Notes under the pieces: model-generated
What the model was told of the DNA's origin: nothing
The model's input: the letters and a program-made list of their open reading frames with translations, nothing else
The model's database searches: none
From: Vreelandella neptunia
GTDB taxonomy: Bacteria; Pseudomonadota; Gammaproteobacteria; Pseudomonadales; Halomonadaceae
Assembly (NCBI RefSeq): GCF_034479615.1
Contig: NZ_CP140255.1
Span: 1,860,001-1,924,000 of the forward strand
Reading direction: 5' to 3'
Length of the DNA stretch: 64,000 nucleotides
Position numbers and translations under genes: made by a program
In this document: positions 17,368 through 24,291 of the stretch, one piece after another
Numbering within the stretch: the first letter of the stretch is position 1
Layout of the letters: every line of letters begins with the position of its first letter

Positions 17368-17857
17368 TGTTCCCCAGCTTTGCCTTGAGCCGCTCGTGTC
17401 CGTGGTTTTGGCGTTCGTTTGTGTAATTAGCGGGGCGAGCGGCAATACGTGTGGCGATCTGCTCCAGCAGTATCAGATCGTCTTCTGTTAATCGGCCATC
17501 TTGTGCGGCCTCTGCGATATTGTTCAGCATGCGGAGTGAACGCGGAGAGGCGAGTTGCGCTAAATCCTGTGCACGCTCTTCGACTCGATAAGCTTCCTTT
17601 GAAGCCATTCCTGGGCGCATTGGTTCACGCCCATATTCAAGCCATTCCTCTCTGACATTAAGCCAGTGGCAAATCTTTTGAAGATTTTCAGGAGTTGGCA
17701 TGCTCTCGCCTTTCAGCCACTTCCCAGCTGCATTTGCAGATTTTCCAGTTAATTCATGCAGGCGCACGGCTGCACCCCGAACCGGCTGACCCGATTCAGT
17801 CATTGCTTTTCTTAACCTATCTGCAAAAGCAGACCGCAACTTTTCATTAGTAACCAT
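17300..17857 (-). CDS. CI-like prophage repressor without cleavage domain
   Basis: 185 residues. The N-terminal XRE-type helix-turn-helix domain spans about residues 5-75: FADRLRKAMTESG, VRLHELTGKSANAAGKWLKG and MPTPENLQKICHWLNVREEW, typical of phage repressors. The C-terminal part is a short helical region (LRMLNNIAEAAQDGRLTEDDLILLEQIATRI) and a polar tail; there is no S24/LexA-type peptidase domain. The likely start ATG lies inside an operator, with a -10-like CATAAT at -12 to -7, so the mRNA is probably leaderless as in lambda PRM. It heads the lysogenic operon with the kinase module. Longer frames upstream run into the cro gene and were rejected. Confidence 0.85.
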   Translation of the reverse strand: MVTNEKLRSAFADRLRKAMTESGQPVRGAAVRLHELTGKSANAAGKWLKGESMPTPENLQKICHWLNVREEWLEYGREPMRPGMASKEAYRVEERAQDLAQLASPRSLRMLNNIAEAAQDGRLTEDDLILLEQIATRIAARPANYTNERQNHGHERLKAKLGNNDSSTQGNGAPGPATKPDTPRD

Positions 17858-17919
17858 TGGTTCATTATGCGCTTTCCTTGCGCCAACTTTCAGTTGTGTT
17901 CTAATATTAACCATTGGTT
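17852..17919. promoter_or_regulatory. Immunity operators and PRM/PR region
   Basis: Two perfect AACCATTGGTT sites (17852-17862 and 17909-17919) lie between the divergent cI and cro genes. The first covers the cI start codon and, with CATAAT at -12 to -7, fits a leaderless, self-repressed PRM. The second follows TAATAT (17902-17907), a probable PR -10 box, so binding would block cro transcription. Confidence 0.8.
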
Positions 17920-17936
17920 CGTTTTCGGAGAGTGCA

Positions 17937-18203
17937 ATGAGTAATGTTGGATTAGCTGTAAAGCAGCTAGGCGGCCCTTCTGCTGTAGCAATCATTTGTA
18001 ATGTCACACCTCAGGCTGTCCGTAAGTGGGTCAACCGTGGCCGCCTCCCTCGCACCGAATACACAGGTGAGACCAAGCATGCTCAACGAATTGCTGGCGC
18101 TAGCGGCGGGGCATTCACCGCTGAATGGCTGCTGGAGCACGCGGCGCCATCTGCAGCTGATGTTCAGGATAACGCTAACGAACCTTCGGTTGCGTCCACG
18201 TGA
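17937..18203 (+). CDS. Cro/YdaS-like regulator
   Basis: 88 residues. Residues 7-52 (AVKQLGGPSAVAIICNVTPQAVRKWVNRGRLPRTEYTG...) are a YdaS/Cro-type helix-turn-helix with the typical QAVRKWVNRGRLP recognition region. It lies opposite the repressor behind PR, the place of cro. It should compete for the AACCATTGGTT operators and favour lytic growth. GGAG precedes the ATG. The C-terminal 25 residues are disordered. Confidence 0.85.
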   Translation: MSNVGLAVKQLGGPSAVAIICNVTPQAVRKWVNRGRLPRTEYTGETKHAQRIAGASGGAFTAEWLLEHAAPSAADVQDNANEPSVAST

Positions 18204-18243
18204 ACGCGGTGAATGGATATACAGGTGTTTGTGAGGTGAGGGT

Positions 18244-18537
18244 ATGAGCAAGCTACTACGTCGCTTGTTGTTTGTGATTCGTGCTAGCCGTACAGGACGT
18301 GGTGATGAGCTGGATCGCGTTATGGTCGCGATGGAAGAGGGGGCGCGGTTTAAGGGAGCCAAGGGCTACATGCTGCTGGCGCTAGCAAAGGATAAGCGCT
18401 GGGTAGAAATGAACATGCGCATGGATGGTAACGCCGCTCTATCAGACGCTGCGCTAGGAAAGGCATGGGCGCTGCGAATGAAAGACGCTATCAAGGCTGC
18501 GCGAAAGCAGAAGATAGCGCCTGAGGAGTTGCGCTAA
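18244..18537 (+). CDS. Small basic early protein in the cII position
   Basis: 97 residues, strongly basic N-terminus (MSKLLRRLLFVIRASRTGRG), then helices. It follows cro by 40 bp with a GAGG site. The position matches lambda cII, but I see no CII-type helix-turn-helix. Its 3' end overlaps the convergent 18534-18779 gene by 4 bp. Function unknown. Confidence 0.65.
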   Translation: MSKLLRRLLFVIRASRTGRGDELDRVMVAMEEGARFKGAKGYMLLALAKDKRWVEMNMRMDGNAALSDAALGKAWALRMKDAIKAARKQKIAPEELR

Positions 18538-18779
18538 TGGTCTTTAATGTCTTTAAAGTTGCTGATTTTGCGGAGAATAGGCTGCAAATCCTGCCAAATT
18601 TCTTCGCTGAAATCGCTATCAACAATATATTCAAGTGCTGTAATTGCTTCTGCGCGAGATTCGTTCATCCAGCTTTGATCCACTCCAAGGTGGCGTTCGA
18701 TCATATCCAGGCGCCCCAGTATCTCCATTTGCGAGAACAATACGCTTTTCAACATTTTCTGTGTGTCGTTTTCAGCCAC
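18534..18779 (-). CDS. Small acidic protein opposing the early-right operon
   Basis: 81 residues, acidic and helical (MLKSVLFSQMEILGRLDMIERHL, then EAITALEYIVDSDFSEEIWQ). It starts with GTG at 18779, preceded by AAGGA. It is the only minus-strand gene within the early-right operon, so its transcription would oppose PR. The opposite strand frames there look like shadows. It could be an independently expressed moron. Function unknown. Confidence 0.55.
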   Translation of the reverse strand: MAENDTQKMLKSVLFSQMEILGRLDMIERHLGVDQSWMNESRAEAITALEYIVDSDFSEEIWQDLQPILRKISNFKDIKDH

Positions 18780-18862
18780 GTCGTTTTCCTTCTATGGGTG
18801 GGTGGTGTCGCAACTACCACTTTAGCGGGTGACGGTGTGGCTTTCTATTTCGGGGGTGCGTC

Positions 18863-19870
18863 ATGACAGACGAACGCGCTTTCCGTGGTGTCTGGATCCC
18901 CGCCGAGATATGGCTTAATCGCGAGCTGTCACTGCAAGAGAAAGTGATGCTGATTGAGATTGATAGCCTGCAGCACCCGCAGAAGGGCTGTTTCAAATCT
19001 AACAAGAAGTTGGCCGAGTTCTTCGGCCTGTCGCCTAACCGTGTTTCTGAGGTAATCAGCTCGCTCAAGAAAAAGGGCTGGGTGCGCGTCGATCAGATCC
19101 GTGAAGGCAAGCAAATTGTTGAGCGCCGCATCTTCATGAAGCGCCCGTTGGATACCGCGCCTAAGGGTACTCGGAAAACCGAAGAGGGGTATTCGGAAAA
19201 CAAGGAGAACCCTATTCGAGATCCCGAAGAGGGGTATTCGGAAAACAGGGAGAACCCTACTCGAAATGTCGAAGAGGGGTATTCGGAAAACCGTGAAGAG
19301 AGGGGTTCAGGTTTAGGGGTTCATTCTGAGGGTACCAGGGTTAGTACTGTTGCACCGGGGGCAAGCCCCGATGCATCGGAGGGTGATTACCTGGGCGCTG
19401 ACGAACCACAACCGGAAACCGCAAGCGCTCAAGAATCGGGTGCTGATCTGCTGGCGCGTATCCCTGCCGATATGCCGGGTACCCGTGACCCGAAAGCCAA
19501 GACGTTCAAACCCTGGGCGAACTACGCCTGTGCTTACCGTGCCCGTTACGGCACCTGGCCGGTCTGGAATCAAAAGGCTGGCGCGAACATGAGCCAGCTG
19601 GTCGACCGTGTGGGGGCTGAGCGTGCCCCCGCCGTGGCCGCGTACTACCTAAAACTCAACAGCCAGTTCTACACCTCACGCCTGCACCCCGTGGGCCTGC
19701 TCCTGCAGGACTGCGAATCCATCGCCACCCAACTCGCCACTGGCCAGCAGGTCACCCAGGCCAAAGCCCGCCAAGTGGACAGCACCCAAACCAACGCGAG
19801 CAACGCGGAGGAGGCTAAGCGCTGGCTAGCCGAACGCCGCCAACAGCAGGAGGCCGCATCATGCCGTTAA
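18863..19870 (+). CDS. Putative replication initiator (lambda O-like position)
   Basis: 335 residues. The N-terminal 85 residues form a winged helix typical of phage replication proteins: FRGVWIPAEIWLNRELSLQEKVMLIEID, then NKKLAEFFGLSPNRVSEVISSLKKKGWV. The middle has three EEGYSEN(R/K) repeats encoded by 45-bp DNA repeats, then a disordered linker and a C-terminal helical domain (WANYACAYRARYGTWPVW). Lambda O also carries its origin iterons within its gene. Together with position this suggests an initiator. It overlaps the next gene by 10 bp. Confidence 0.75.
   Translation: MTDERAFRGVWIPAEIWLNRELSLQEKVMLIEIDSLQHPQKGCFKSNKKLAEFFGLSPNRVSEVISSLKKKGWVRVDQIREGKQIVERRIFMKRPLDTAPKGTRKTEEGYSENKENPIRDPEEGYSENRENPTRNVEEGYSENREERGSGLGVHSEGTRVSTVAPGASPDASEGDYLGADEPQPETASAQESGADLLARIPADMPGTRDPKAKTFKPWANYACAYRARYGTWPVWNQKAGANMSQLVDRVGAERAPAVAAYYLKLNSQFYTSRLHPVGLLLQDCESIATQLATGQQVTQAKARQVDSTQTNASNAEEAKRWLAERRQQQEAASCR
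19179..19290. repeat. Three iteron-like 45-bp-spaced repeats, candidate origin
   Basis: GAAGAGGGGTATTCGGAAAA occurs in three copies beginning around 19181, 19226 and 19271, exactly 45 bp apart, with partly conserved spacers. They lie inside the putative initiator gene, as the lambda ori iterons lie inside O. The spacing is a multiple of 3, so they also encode a protein repeat. Confidence 0.7.
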
Positions 19871-20598
19871 CCCCTGAACAAATGGATCAGGTCGTTGATC
19901 TGGTTTACGCCACCGCGGAAGTGCTGGGGCAGGAGATCCGCCACAAGGCAGCCGGGCTGATTGCCGAAGACCTGAGCGCTTACCCCTTTGCCGAGATTGC
20001 CCGAGCGCTGGCCCGCTGCCGTGCCGAGCTACACGGCAAGCTGACCTTGGCGGCGATTATCGAGCGCTTACCCAGTGCGAACGCTCATTTGAGCGGTAAC
20101 GAGGCGTGGGCGCTGGCGCTGAAAAGCACCGACGAGCAGGAGACGGTTGTCTGGACGCCGGAGATTGCCCGCGCCTTTGCCGCTGCCCAGCCGGTGTTGA
20201 GTGGCGACCGTCCGGACAAGATCGGTGCCCGCATGGCGTTCCTGGCTGCGTATGAGCGTGAACTCTCCGAAGCGAAAGCCGAAGCCCGCCAGCCTGAGTG
20301 GCAGGTGTCGCTAGGCCATGACCCGCAGCGCCGCGAGATCGTGCTGAACGATGCCGTGAGTGCCGGCAAGCTTCCCGCGCCTAAGGTGGCCCACCTGTTG
20401 CCACCGCCCGATAAGCCGGTGACCGAAGAAGGCAAGCGCCAGCGTAAGCAGGTGGTGAGCAAGCTGCGCGAGATCATTAACCAGCCCGGTGACCAGAAAG
20501 CCCAAGAGCGCCGCGAAGCCCGCGAGCGTGAAGAGGCCCGCCGCCGTGAATTACTCGAACAAGCTGGCGTGCCGCTGGCTGCGATGGGAGGACGTTAA
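19861..20598 (+). CDS. Putative helicase-loader-like protein (lambda P position)
   Basis: 245 residues, helical. The N-terminal part (MDQVVDLVYATAEVLGQEIR... AEIARALARCRAELHGKLTLAAIIERLP) resembles the replisome-loader segments of phage proteins. The C-terminal 60 residues are a charged coiled coil (QERREAREREEARRRELLEQAG). It directly follows the putative initiator with a 10-bp overlap and an AGGAGG site. The assignment to helicase loading rests mainly on gene order. Confidence 0.55.
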   Translation: MPLTPEQMDQVVDLVYATAEVLGQEIRHKAAGLIAEDLSAYPFAEIARALARCRAELHGKLTLAAIIERLPSANAHLSGNEAWALALKSTDEQETVVWTPEIARAFAAAQPVLSGDRPDKIGARMAFLAAYERELSEAKAEARQPEWQVSLGHDPQRREIVLNDAVSAGKLPAPKVAHLLPPPDKPVTEEGKRQRKQVVSKLREIINQPGDQKAQERREAREREEARRRELLEQAGVPLAAMGGR

Positions 20599-20600
20599 TC

Positions 20601-20921
20601 ATGAATACCGCATTCCAGCCAAGTGGCAATGAAGTAAAACGGGCTGCATTCAGCGATCACCGGCGTTCAGGCAAGCTCAGCGCCTCGCGTGGGCTGGTAA
20701 CTGCCTCGCTGGTGAGCAAGGGCCCCATGACCCGCAACCAACTGGCCGATGCGACCGGCCTACCGCTGGCCAGCATTTGCGGCCGCTGCCGTGAGCTGCT
20801 GGATATGGATTACATCGAGGTGTCGGGCATGAGCGCCGATTCTCCAGCGCGCCAGGTGTTGGGGCTGACTGAAAGCGGCAAGGCGTTGGCGATGGAAGCC
20901 GCTAAGGGGGTGGCGTCGTGA
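20601..20921 (+). CDS. Winged-helix (MarR-like) regulator
   Basis: 106 residues. ASLVSKGPMTRNQLADATGLPLASICGRCRELLDMDYIEVSG... is a winged helix-turn-helix of the MarR/phage type, with a wing ending in LGLTESGKALA. It may regulate early-right genes or assist replication. GGAGG lies nine bases before the ATG; it overlaps the HNH gene by 4 bp. Confidence 0.7.
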   Translation: MNTAFQPSGNEVKRAAFSDHRRSGKLSASRGLVTASLVSKGPMTRNQLADATGLPLASICGRCRELLDMDYIEVSGMSADSPARQVLGLTESGKALAMEAAKGVAS

Positions 20922-21328
20922 AGCGATTAACAGAAGCTGAGCGCGCTGTGCTCTTCGGCATGTTCGACGGCTGCTGCGCTTACTGCGGCGAAGAGTTAGG
21001 CCAGCGCTGGCATGCCGATCATGTCAAGGCTGTGCTTCGGCGTCATGAGTTATACCGGGATGGATCACCTGGATATAAGACGCGCCTGGTGGGTGCAGAT
21101 AAGCCCGAAAATCACGCTATTGATAATTTTATGCCCGCTTGCGCGCCCTGCAATCTCTCCAAAGCGACATACACCCTAGAGCAATGGCGCGAGGTGCTGG
21201 CTGGTTACGTTGGTGCACTACATCGAAATGCACCCACGTACCGCATGGCTAAGAAGCATGGATTGATCGTGGAGACCGATATTCGCGTGGAATTCCATTT
21301 TGAAAAACTTGCTAGGGAGGCTGCGTGA
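20918..21328 (+). CDS. HNH endonuclease-like protein
   Basis: 136 residues. A CAYCG knuckle, WHADHVKAVLRR (His-x-Asp-His), and later NFMPACAPCNLSK give a full HNH nuclease core with two zinc Cys pairs. HNH proteins in phages assist terminase, act as homing nucleases or process recombination intermediates. This one is in the early region, far from terminase, and its sequence resembles the bacterial HNH group rather than group-I-intron enzymes. Role uncertain. Confidence 0.8.
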   Translation: MKRLTEAERAVLFGMFDGCCAYCGEELGQRWHADHVKAVLRRHELYRDGSPGYKTRLVGADKPENHAIDNFMPACAPCNLSKATYTLEQWREVLAGYVGALHRNAPTYRMAKKHGLIVETDIRVEFHFEKLAREAA

Positions 21329-21609
21329 TGTCGCTTAACCCTATTGATCATCAAAACATCGTGCTGCGTTTGCTGGGTATGTCGTCATCCAATCCCCAGC
21401 ACCTAACCACGCTGGCGCATGCCTACAAGCTCCCGGTATCGCTACATGAGATCCGCGTTGCTTGTGATGCCTTGGTTGAGCAGGAGTTTGTCGAGCGTGC
21501 CCAAGGCTTTGCCTATCGGCTGACGGCGTTTGGCACGGTTGAGCTTCCCGCAGTGCCGCTGCTGGAGAGTTATTACACCGCTGGAGGTTCTAACCATGCC
21601 GCTGATTAA
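21325..21609 (+). CDS. Small winged-helix-like phage protein
   Basis: 94 residues with a probable winged helix: LTTLAHAYKLPVSLHEIRVACDALVEQEFVERAQGFAYRLTAFGTVEL. It overlaps the HNH gene by 4 bp and the next gene by 14 bp. It may be a DNA-binding accessory protein; no family certain. Confidence 0.6.
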   Translation: MMSLNPIDHQNIVLRLLGMSSSNPQHLTTLAHAYKLPVSLHEIRVACDALVEQEFVERAQGFAYRLTAFGTVELPAVPLLESYYTAGGSNHAAD

Positions 21610-22198
21610 AGTAGAGCGCCAGGTGCTTGAGGTTATCTGCGAAGAGCACCGGCAGACGCATCGCGGCGCCAAGGTGATGATTGTTTATGTAGGCATGAAT
21701 GCCAAGACCGTTGAACAAAAGGCCCGCATTGCTGAAGTGCTGCATGCGCTTGAAAAAAGCGGGCTGCTGGTGGCCCGTGAAGGCGCATGGCTGCCCACAC
21801 TGAGTGGCAGCGCGTTGCTGTCTCCGGCAGCGGCGGAGCCCACGCAGGATAAAGCCCCAGCTGGCTGTGATAAGTGCGGCGTAGCGCTTTGCGCTTGGGA
21901 TGCCAAGCAATACGGGGAGATCTGCAACAGCTGCTTTAAAGACCTTGAGGAGTCGCCAATAGCTGTTGAGACAACCGCCAAGCCTGCGCCGCCATCACTT
22001 CTTCCTGTTGATGCCGCGCACATGTTGTCCAGCGAGCTTGCACCAGACGATCTCATCAACCGCTGTGCGGCCATGAACGCCACCCTAATGGCGCAGGCAA
22101 AGCAAGCTCACTATGCAGGCGATCCAGAGGCGTGGCGGGATCTTAGATGGCTCATGGAAACCGCGCAGCAGTTGGTGAAGTTAGGGGGTGGTTCATGA
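21596..22198 (+). CDS. Hypothetical phage protein with zinc ribbon
   Basis: 200 residues. The N-terminal part looks like another winged helix (LIKVERQVLEVICEEHRQTH ... VLHALEKSGLLVAREGAWLPT). A zinc ribbon CDKCGVALCAW...ICNSCF follows near residues 90-120, then helices. Start at 21596, with GGAGG at 21583-21587, preferred over the longer frame from 21530. Probably nucleic-acid binding; function unknown. Confidence 0.65.
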   Translation: MPLIKVERQVLEVICEEHRQTHRGAKVMIVYVGMNAKTVEQKARIAEVLHALEKSGLLVAREGAWLPTLSGSALLSPAAAEPTQDKAPAGCDKCGVALCAWDAKQYGEICNSCFKDLEESPIAVETTAKPAPPSLLPVDAAHMLSSELAPDDLINRCAAMNATLMAQAKQAHYAGDPEAWRDLRWLMETAQQLVKLGGGS

Positions 22199-22350
22199 CC
22201 CGCCAAGCCTACACCCAGCCCAAATGCCCGCAGTGCCACTACCGCAAGGCCGCCAGCGAGTTTCGCGACCCCGCGACTGGCGAAGCATTACCAGCCTGTA
22301 AGCACTGCATGCGTATTGCACAGCGGGGAGGTCAGCGATGGACGGCGTAA
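22195..22350 (+). CDS. 51-residue zinc-knuckle protein
   Basis: Small basic protein with CPQCHYRK and CKHCMR, consistent with one zinc site. Start ATG at 22195 overlaps the previous stop (ATGA); the longer open frame lies inside the upstream gene. Function unknown. Confidence 0.6.
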   Translation: MTRQAYTQPKCPQCHYRKAASEFRDPATGEALPACKHCMRIAQRGGQRWTA

Positions 22351-22526
22351 CGTGGTTTTTATTCGGCGTGCTGGTCGGCGTGTTTATCACCATCGCTTGT
22401 GCTGCTGGCGCTTTTTGTAAGAGCAAGCCAGGTGGCCATGCTCCGCCTTTCCGGACTCCGCCGCCACCTTTTGTAGAGAGGGCCACTGGTATCAGCGAGC
22501 AGGGAGAACATGATTATGACCAATAG
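22338..22526 (+). CDS. Small single-pass membrane protein
   Basis: 62 residues with one N-terminal hydrophobic helix (VTWFLFGVLVGVFITIACAAGAF), then a Pro-rich and acidic tail. GGAGG lies six bases before the ATG. It overlaps both neighbours. No family recognised. Confidence 0.55.
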   Translation: MDGVTWFLFGVLVGVFITIACAAGAFCKSKPGGHAPPFRTPPPPFVERATGISEQGEHDYDQ

Positions 22527-22899
22527 CTTGCCAAAAGGCGGTTCGGCTTTACCAAAAAGCACTAAAAGCTTACCAGAATGCCCGCAAGGCTTACCAAAAG
22601 GGGGCCAGCAAGCTCGACGCGCCGCGATGCTTTGCCAGAATCCACGCTTTTGGCTCTATCTCGATCACCGCTGGCGCACACGCAATGCGCTGGAGCGCAG
22701 GGAGTTTCCGGACGGCACGTTTAAAGCCGCTGGCGCTACCCGCTGGCTGCGCAAGGCGTGCGGCATTCAAAGCCGCGCCGAGCTAGACCATAACGACGCT
22801 GCCCGGGCGATGCTGGATCGCATCATGGCCGATTACAGCAAGTGGGAGCGTCAGCAAAGAATGATGGATCGCGTGTGCCTGGGGGTGGGGAGTGAGTGA
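22510..22899 (+). CDS. Hypothetical phage protein with LPK repeats
   Basis: 129 residues. The first 30 residues contain a repeat of the type SLPK(G/S) (SLPKGG, ALPKST, SLPECP, GLPKGG), followed by a basic helical domain (FWLYLDHRWRTRNALERREF ... ATRWLRKACGIQSRAELDHN). The body resembles phage Ren-like or MT-A70-associated small proteins only vaguely. GGAG precedes the ATG at 22510; a second ATG at 22516 is possible. Function unknown. Confidence 0.55.
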   Translation: MIMTNSLPKGGSALPKSTKSLPECPQGLPKGGQQARRAAMLCQNPRFWLYLDHRWRTRNALERREFPDGTFKAAGATRWLRKACGIQSRAELDHNDAARAMLDRIMADYSKWERQQRMMDRVCLGVGSE

Positions 22900-23344
22900 T
22901 AAGCCGGTAGTTCCTCAAGATTATTTAAGCGGCATGAAAGTGGTGGATATTGGCGATCTGCGCATAGCGCGTGGCAAGACCCGCCGCCCTGCGTCCGCTT
23001 GCAAACACCGAAAGGTCGTATTTGACGATCAGGAGCGGCGCATATGGTGCCAGGACTGCGAGCAGGAGGTGGAGCCCTACGATGCATTTAAGGTGATTGC
23101 AGAGTTTCACTATGCCGCCACTGCAAGACTTCGCCGCCGCGAAGAGGAGCTTAAAGAAGCTTCGGTGTTCCAGGCTCGTAGCCGTGCTGTAAAGGCGTTA
23201 GATGAGGTGTGGCGCAGCCGAAACAGCACGCCCTTGTGCCCCTGCTGTGACAAAGCCTTGCTGCCAGAGGATTTTGCTGACGGCGTTAAGTCTCGAATGG
23301 ATCGAAATCTAGCGCGAAAGATGCGCCAGCGGGGTGGAGAGTGA
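22892..23344 (+). CDS. Hypothetical phage zinc-binding protein
   Basis: 150 residues, GTG start at 22892 behind a G-rich site. Two Cys regions are visible: CKHRKVVFDDQERRIWCQDCEQEV and CPCCDKALLPEDF, with a basic helix between them. Likely zinc binding; no family recognised. It overlaps the next small gene by 4 bp (GTGA). Confidence 0.6.
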   Translation: MSDKPVVPQDYLSGMKVVDIGDLRIARGKTRRPASACKHRKVVFDDQERRIWCQDCEQEVEPYDAFKVIAEFHYAATARLRRREEELKEASVFQARSRAVKALDEVWRSRNSTPLCPCCDKALLPEDFADGVKSRMDRNLARKMRQRGGE

Positions 23345-23508
23345 GAAATTCAACGGCTCTTATTTTGGCTGGCGCTGGACATGTCGCTGCATCAATCGTG
23401 ATGCAGTTTCTTGGCATAGAAGGTGCTGACCTGAAAAGCACAACAGGCGTGCTGCTGGTAGGTATGGGCTTAATTTGCATGGAAATTCAAGAGGCGGGCA
23501 GAAAATGA
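23341..23508 (+). CDS. 55-residue membrane protein
   Basis: A GTG frame overlapping the previous stop by 4 bp (GTGA) and the following ATG by 4 bp (ATGA), which strongly suggests a real coupled gene. Two hydrophobic helices are visible, TALILAGAGHVAASIVMQFL and TTGVLLVGMGLICMEI, joined by an acidic loop. Both ends are likely exposed on the same side. Function unknown; it is too short for routine ORF thresholds. Confidence 0.6.
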   Translation: MRNSTALILAGAGHVAASIVMQFLGIEGADLKSTTGVLLVGMGLICMEIQEAGRK

Positions 23509-23864
23509 CTAAACCATTCCTTTATTCAGTTCTGTTAGTGATAGGCGTCGTTGTTCCTACCTGGCTGGCCCCCATCGCTCAAGGTGGGTTGGCTAACCTG
23601 GCGCTATTTACCGCATGGGCTATCGGCTTGATGATCCTGGCGCTGGCGCTGATCGGTATCTTTCTGGATTCGCCGCACGAGACACCCCCCAAACTACCCA
23701 AGATATTGCGGTGGGTCTTCTTCATAAGCTGGTGGAGTGCTGTCGCTTGGGCGGCTTACCACGGCATGTATGGCTTGGCAGCGTTGCACACCCTGAACTC
23801 CTTGCTTATGAGCCTCAATAAGTCGCGCAAGGTTCGGCAGCATAAAGGGGGCTCTAATGTTTGA
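23505..23864 (+). CDS. Small polytopic membrane protein
   Basis: 119 residues with about four hydrophobic segments (YSVLLVIGVVVPTWLA, ALFTAWAIGLMILALALIGI, WVFFISWWSAVAWAAYHGMY, LAALHTLNSLLMSL) and a basic C-terminus. Start at 23505 overlaps the preceding small membrane gene (ATGA). It may form a unit with that gene and the Tat-signal gene that follows. Function unknown. Confidence 0.65.
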   Translation: MTKPFLYSVLLVIGVVVPTWLAPIAQGGLANLALFTAWAIGLMILALALIGIFLDSPHETPPKLPKILRWVFFISWWSAVAWAAYHGMYGLAALHTLNSLLMSLNKSRKVRQHKGGSNV

Positions 23865-24291
23865 ATTATCACGCCGTAGGTTTCTGCAGCTGCTTGGCGC
23901 CGCTTTCGCGTCAGGCGTCAGTGTTCCAGCGCTATCAATGGGGCGGGAACCATACGTTCAGGTGGGGGATTGCGTTGATTACATCGGCCCGAGTGGTAAA
24001 GGTTCGCGTTCATTCATCGGCGGCAAGGCTGTACGTGCTGTTCACCCCTGGGATGGCACTGGCTTCCCGGTAGATCTACAAAACGGCTTTTTCGGCAGAC
24101 ATGGCGCGTTAGAGCGCTTCTACGATTTTGAGCTATGCAATTTCAGCAAGGAGGTGCCGCCCAGGTTTTGGCATAGCGAAGAAAACAGCCGCCTATATAA
24201 CAACGTTCACACTTATGTCAGAACCAAGCGCTTTGGCGAATTAATTGAAGAGGCCGTGAAAGCCTTGAATTTATATGGTGTCCGATCATGA
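23857..24291 (+). CDS. Exported protein with twin-arginine (Tat) signal
   Basis: 144 residues. The start MFELSRRRFLQLLGAAFASG has the SRRxFLQ twin-arginine motif followed by a hydrophobic core and a likely cleavage site after VPALS. So the mature domain (about 118 residues) would be exported folded to the periplasm. The mature part is soluble (VQVGDCVDYIGPSGKG, HPWDGTGFPVDLQNG, FELCNFSKEV). No family recognised. Tat substrates are rare among phage proteins. It overlaps neighbours by 8 and 4 bp. Confidence 0.7.
   Translation: MFELSRRRFLQLLGAAFASGVSVPALSMGREPYVQVGDCVDYIGPSGKGSRSFIGGKAVRAVHPWDGTGFPVDLQNGFFGRHGALERFYDFELCNFSKEVPPRFWHSEENSRLYNNVHTYVRTKRFGELIEEAVKALNLYGVRS

Noticed and set aside
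18537..18866. A 109-codon plus-strand frame between early genes
   Set aside because: Begins at the stop of the previous gene without a ribosome site and is antisense to the more protein-like 18534-18779 frame.
19179..19290. CRISPR array
   Set aside because: Only three units, spacers are partly conserved, and the repeats are in frame inside a coding gene; no cas genes are present.
22510..22615. Repeated TTACCAAAAG-like units as possible DNA-binding iterons
   Set aside because: Spacing is irregular and the units follow the codons of a short LPK protein repeat, so a protein-level explanation is simpler.
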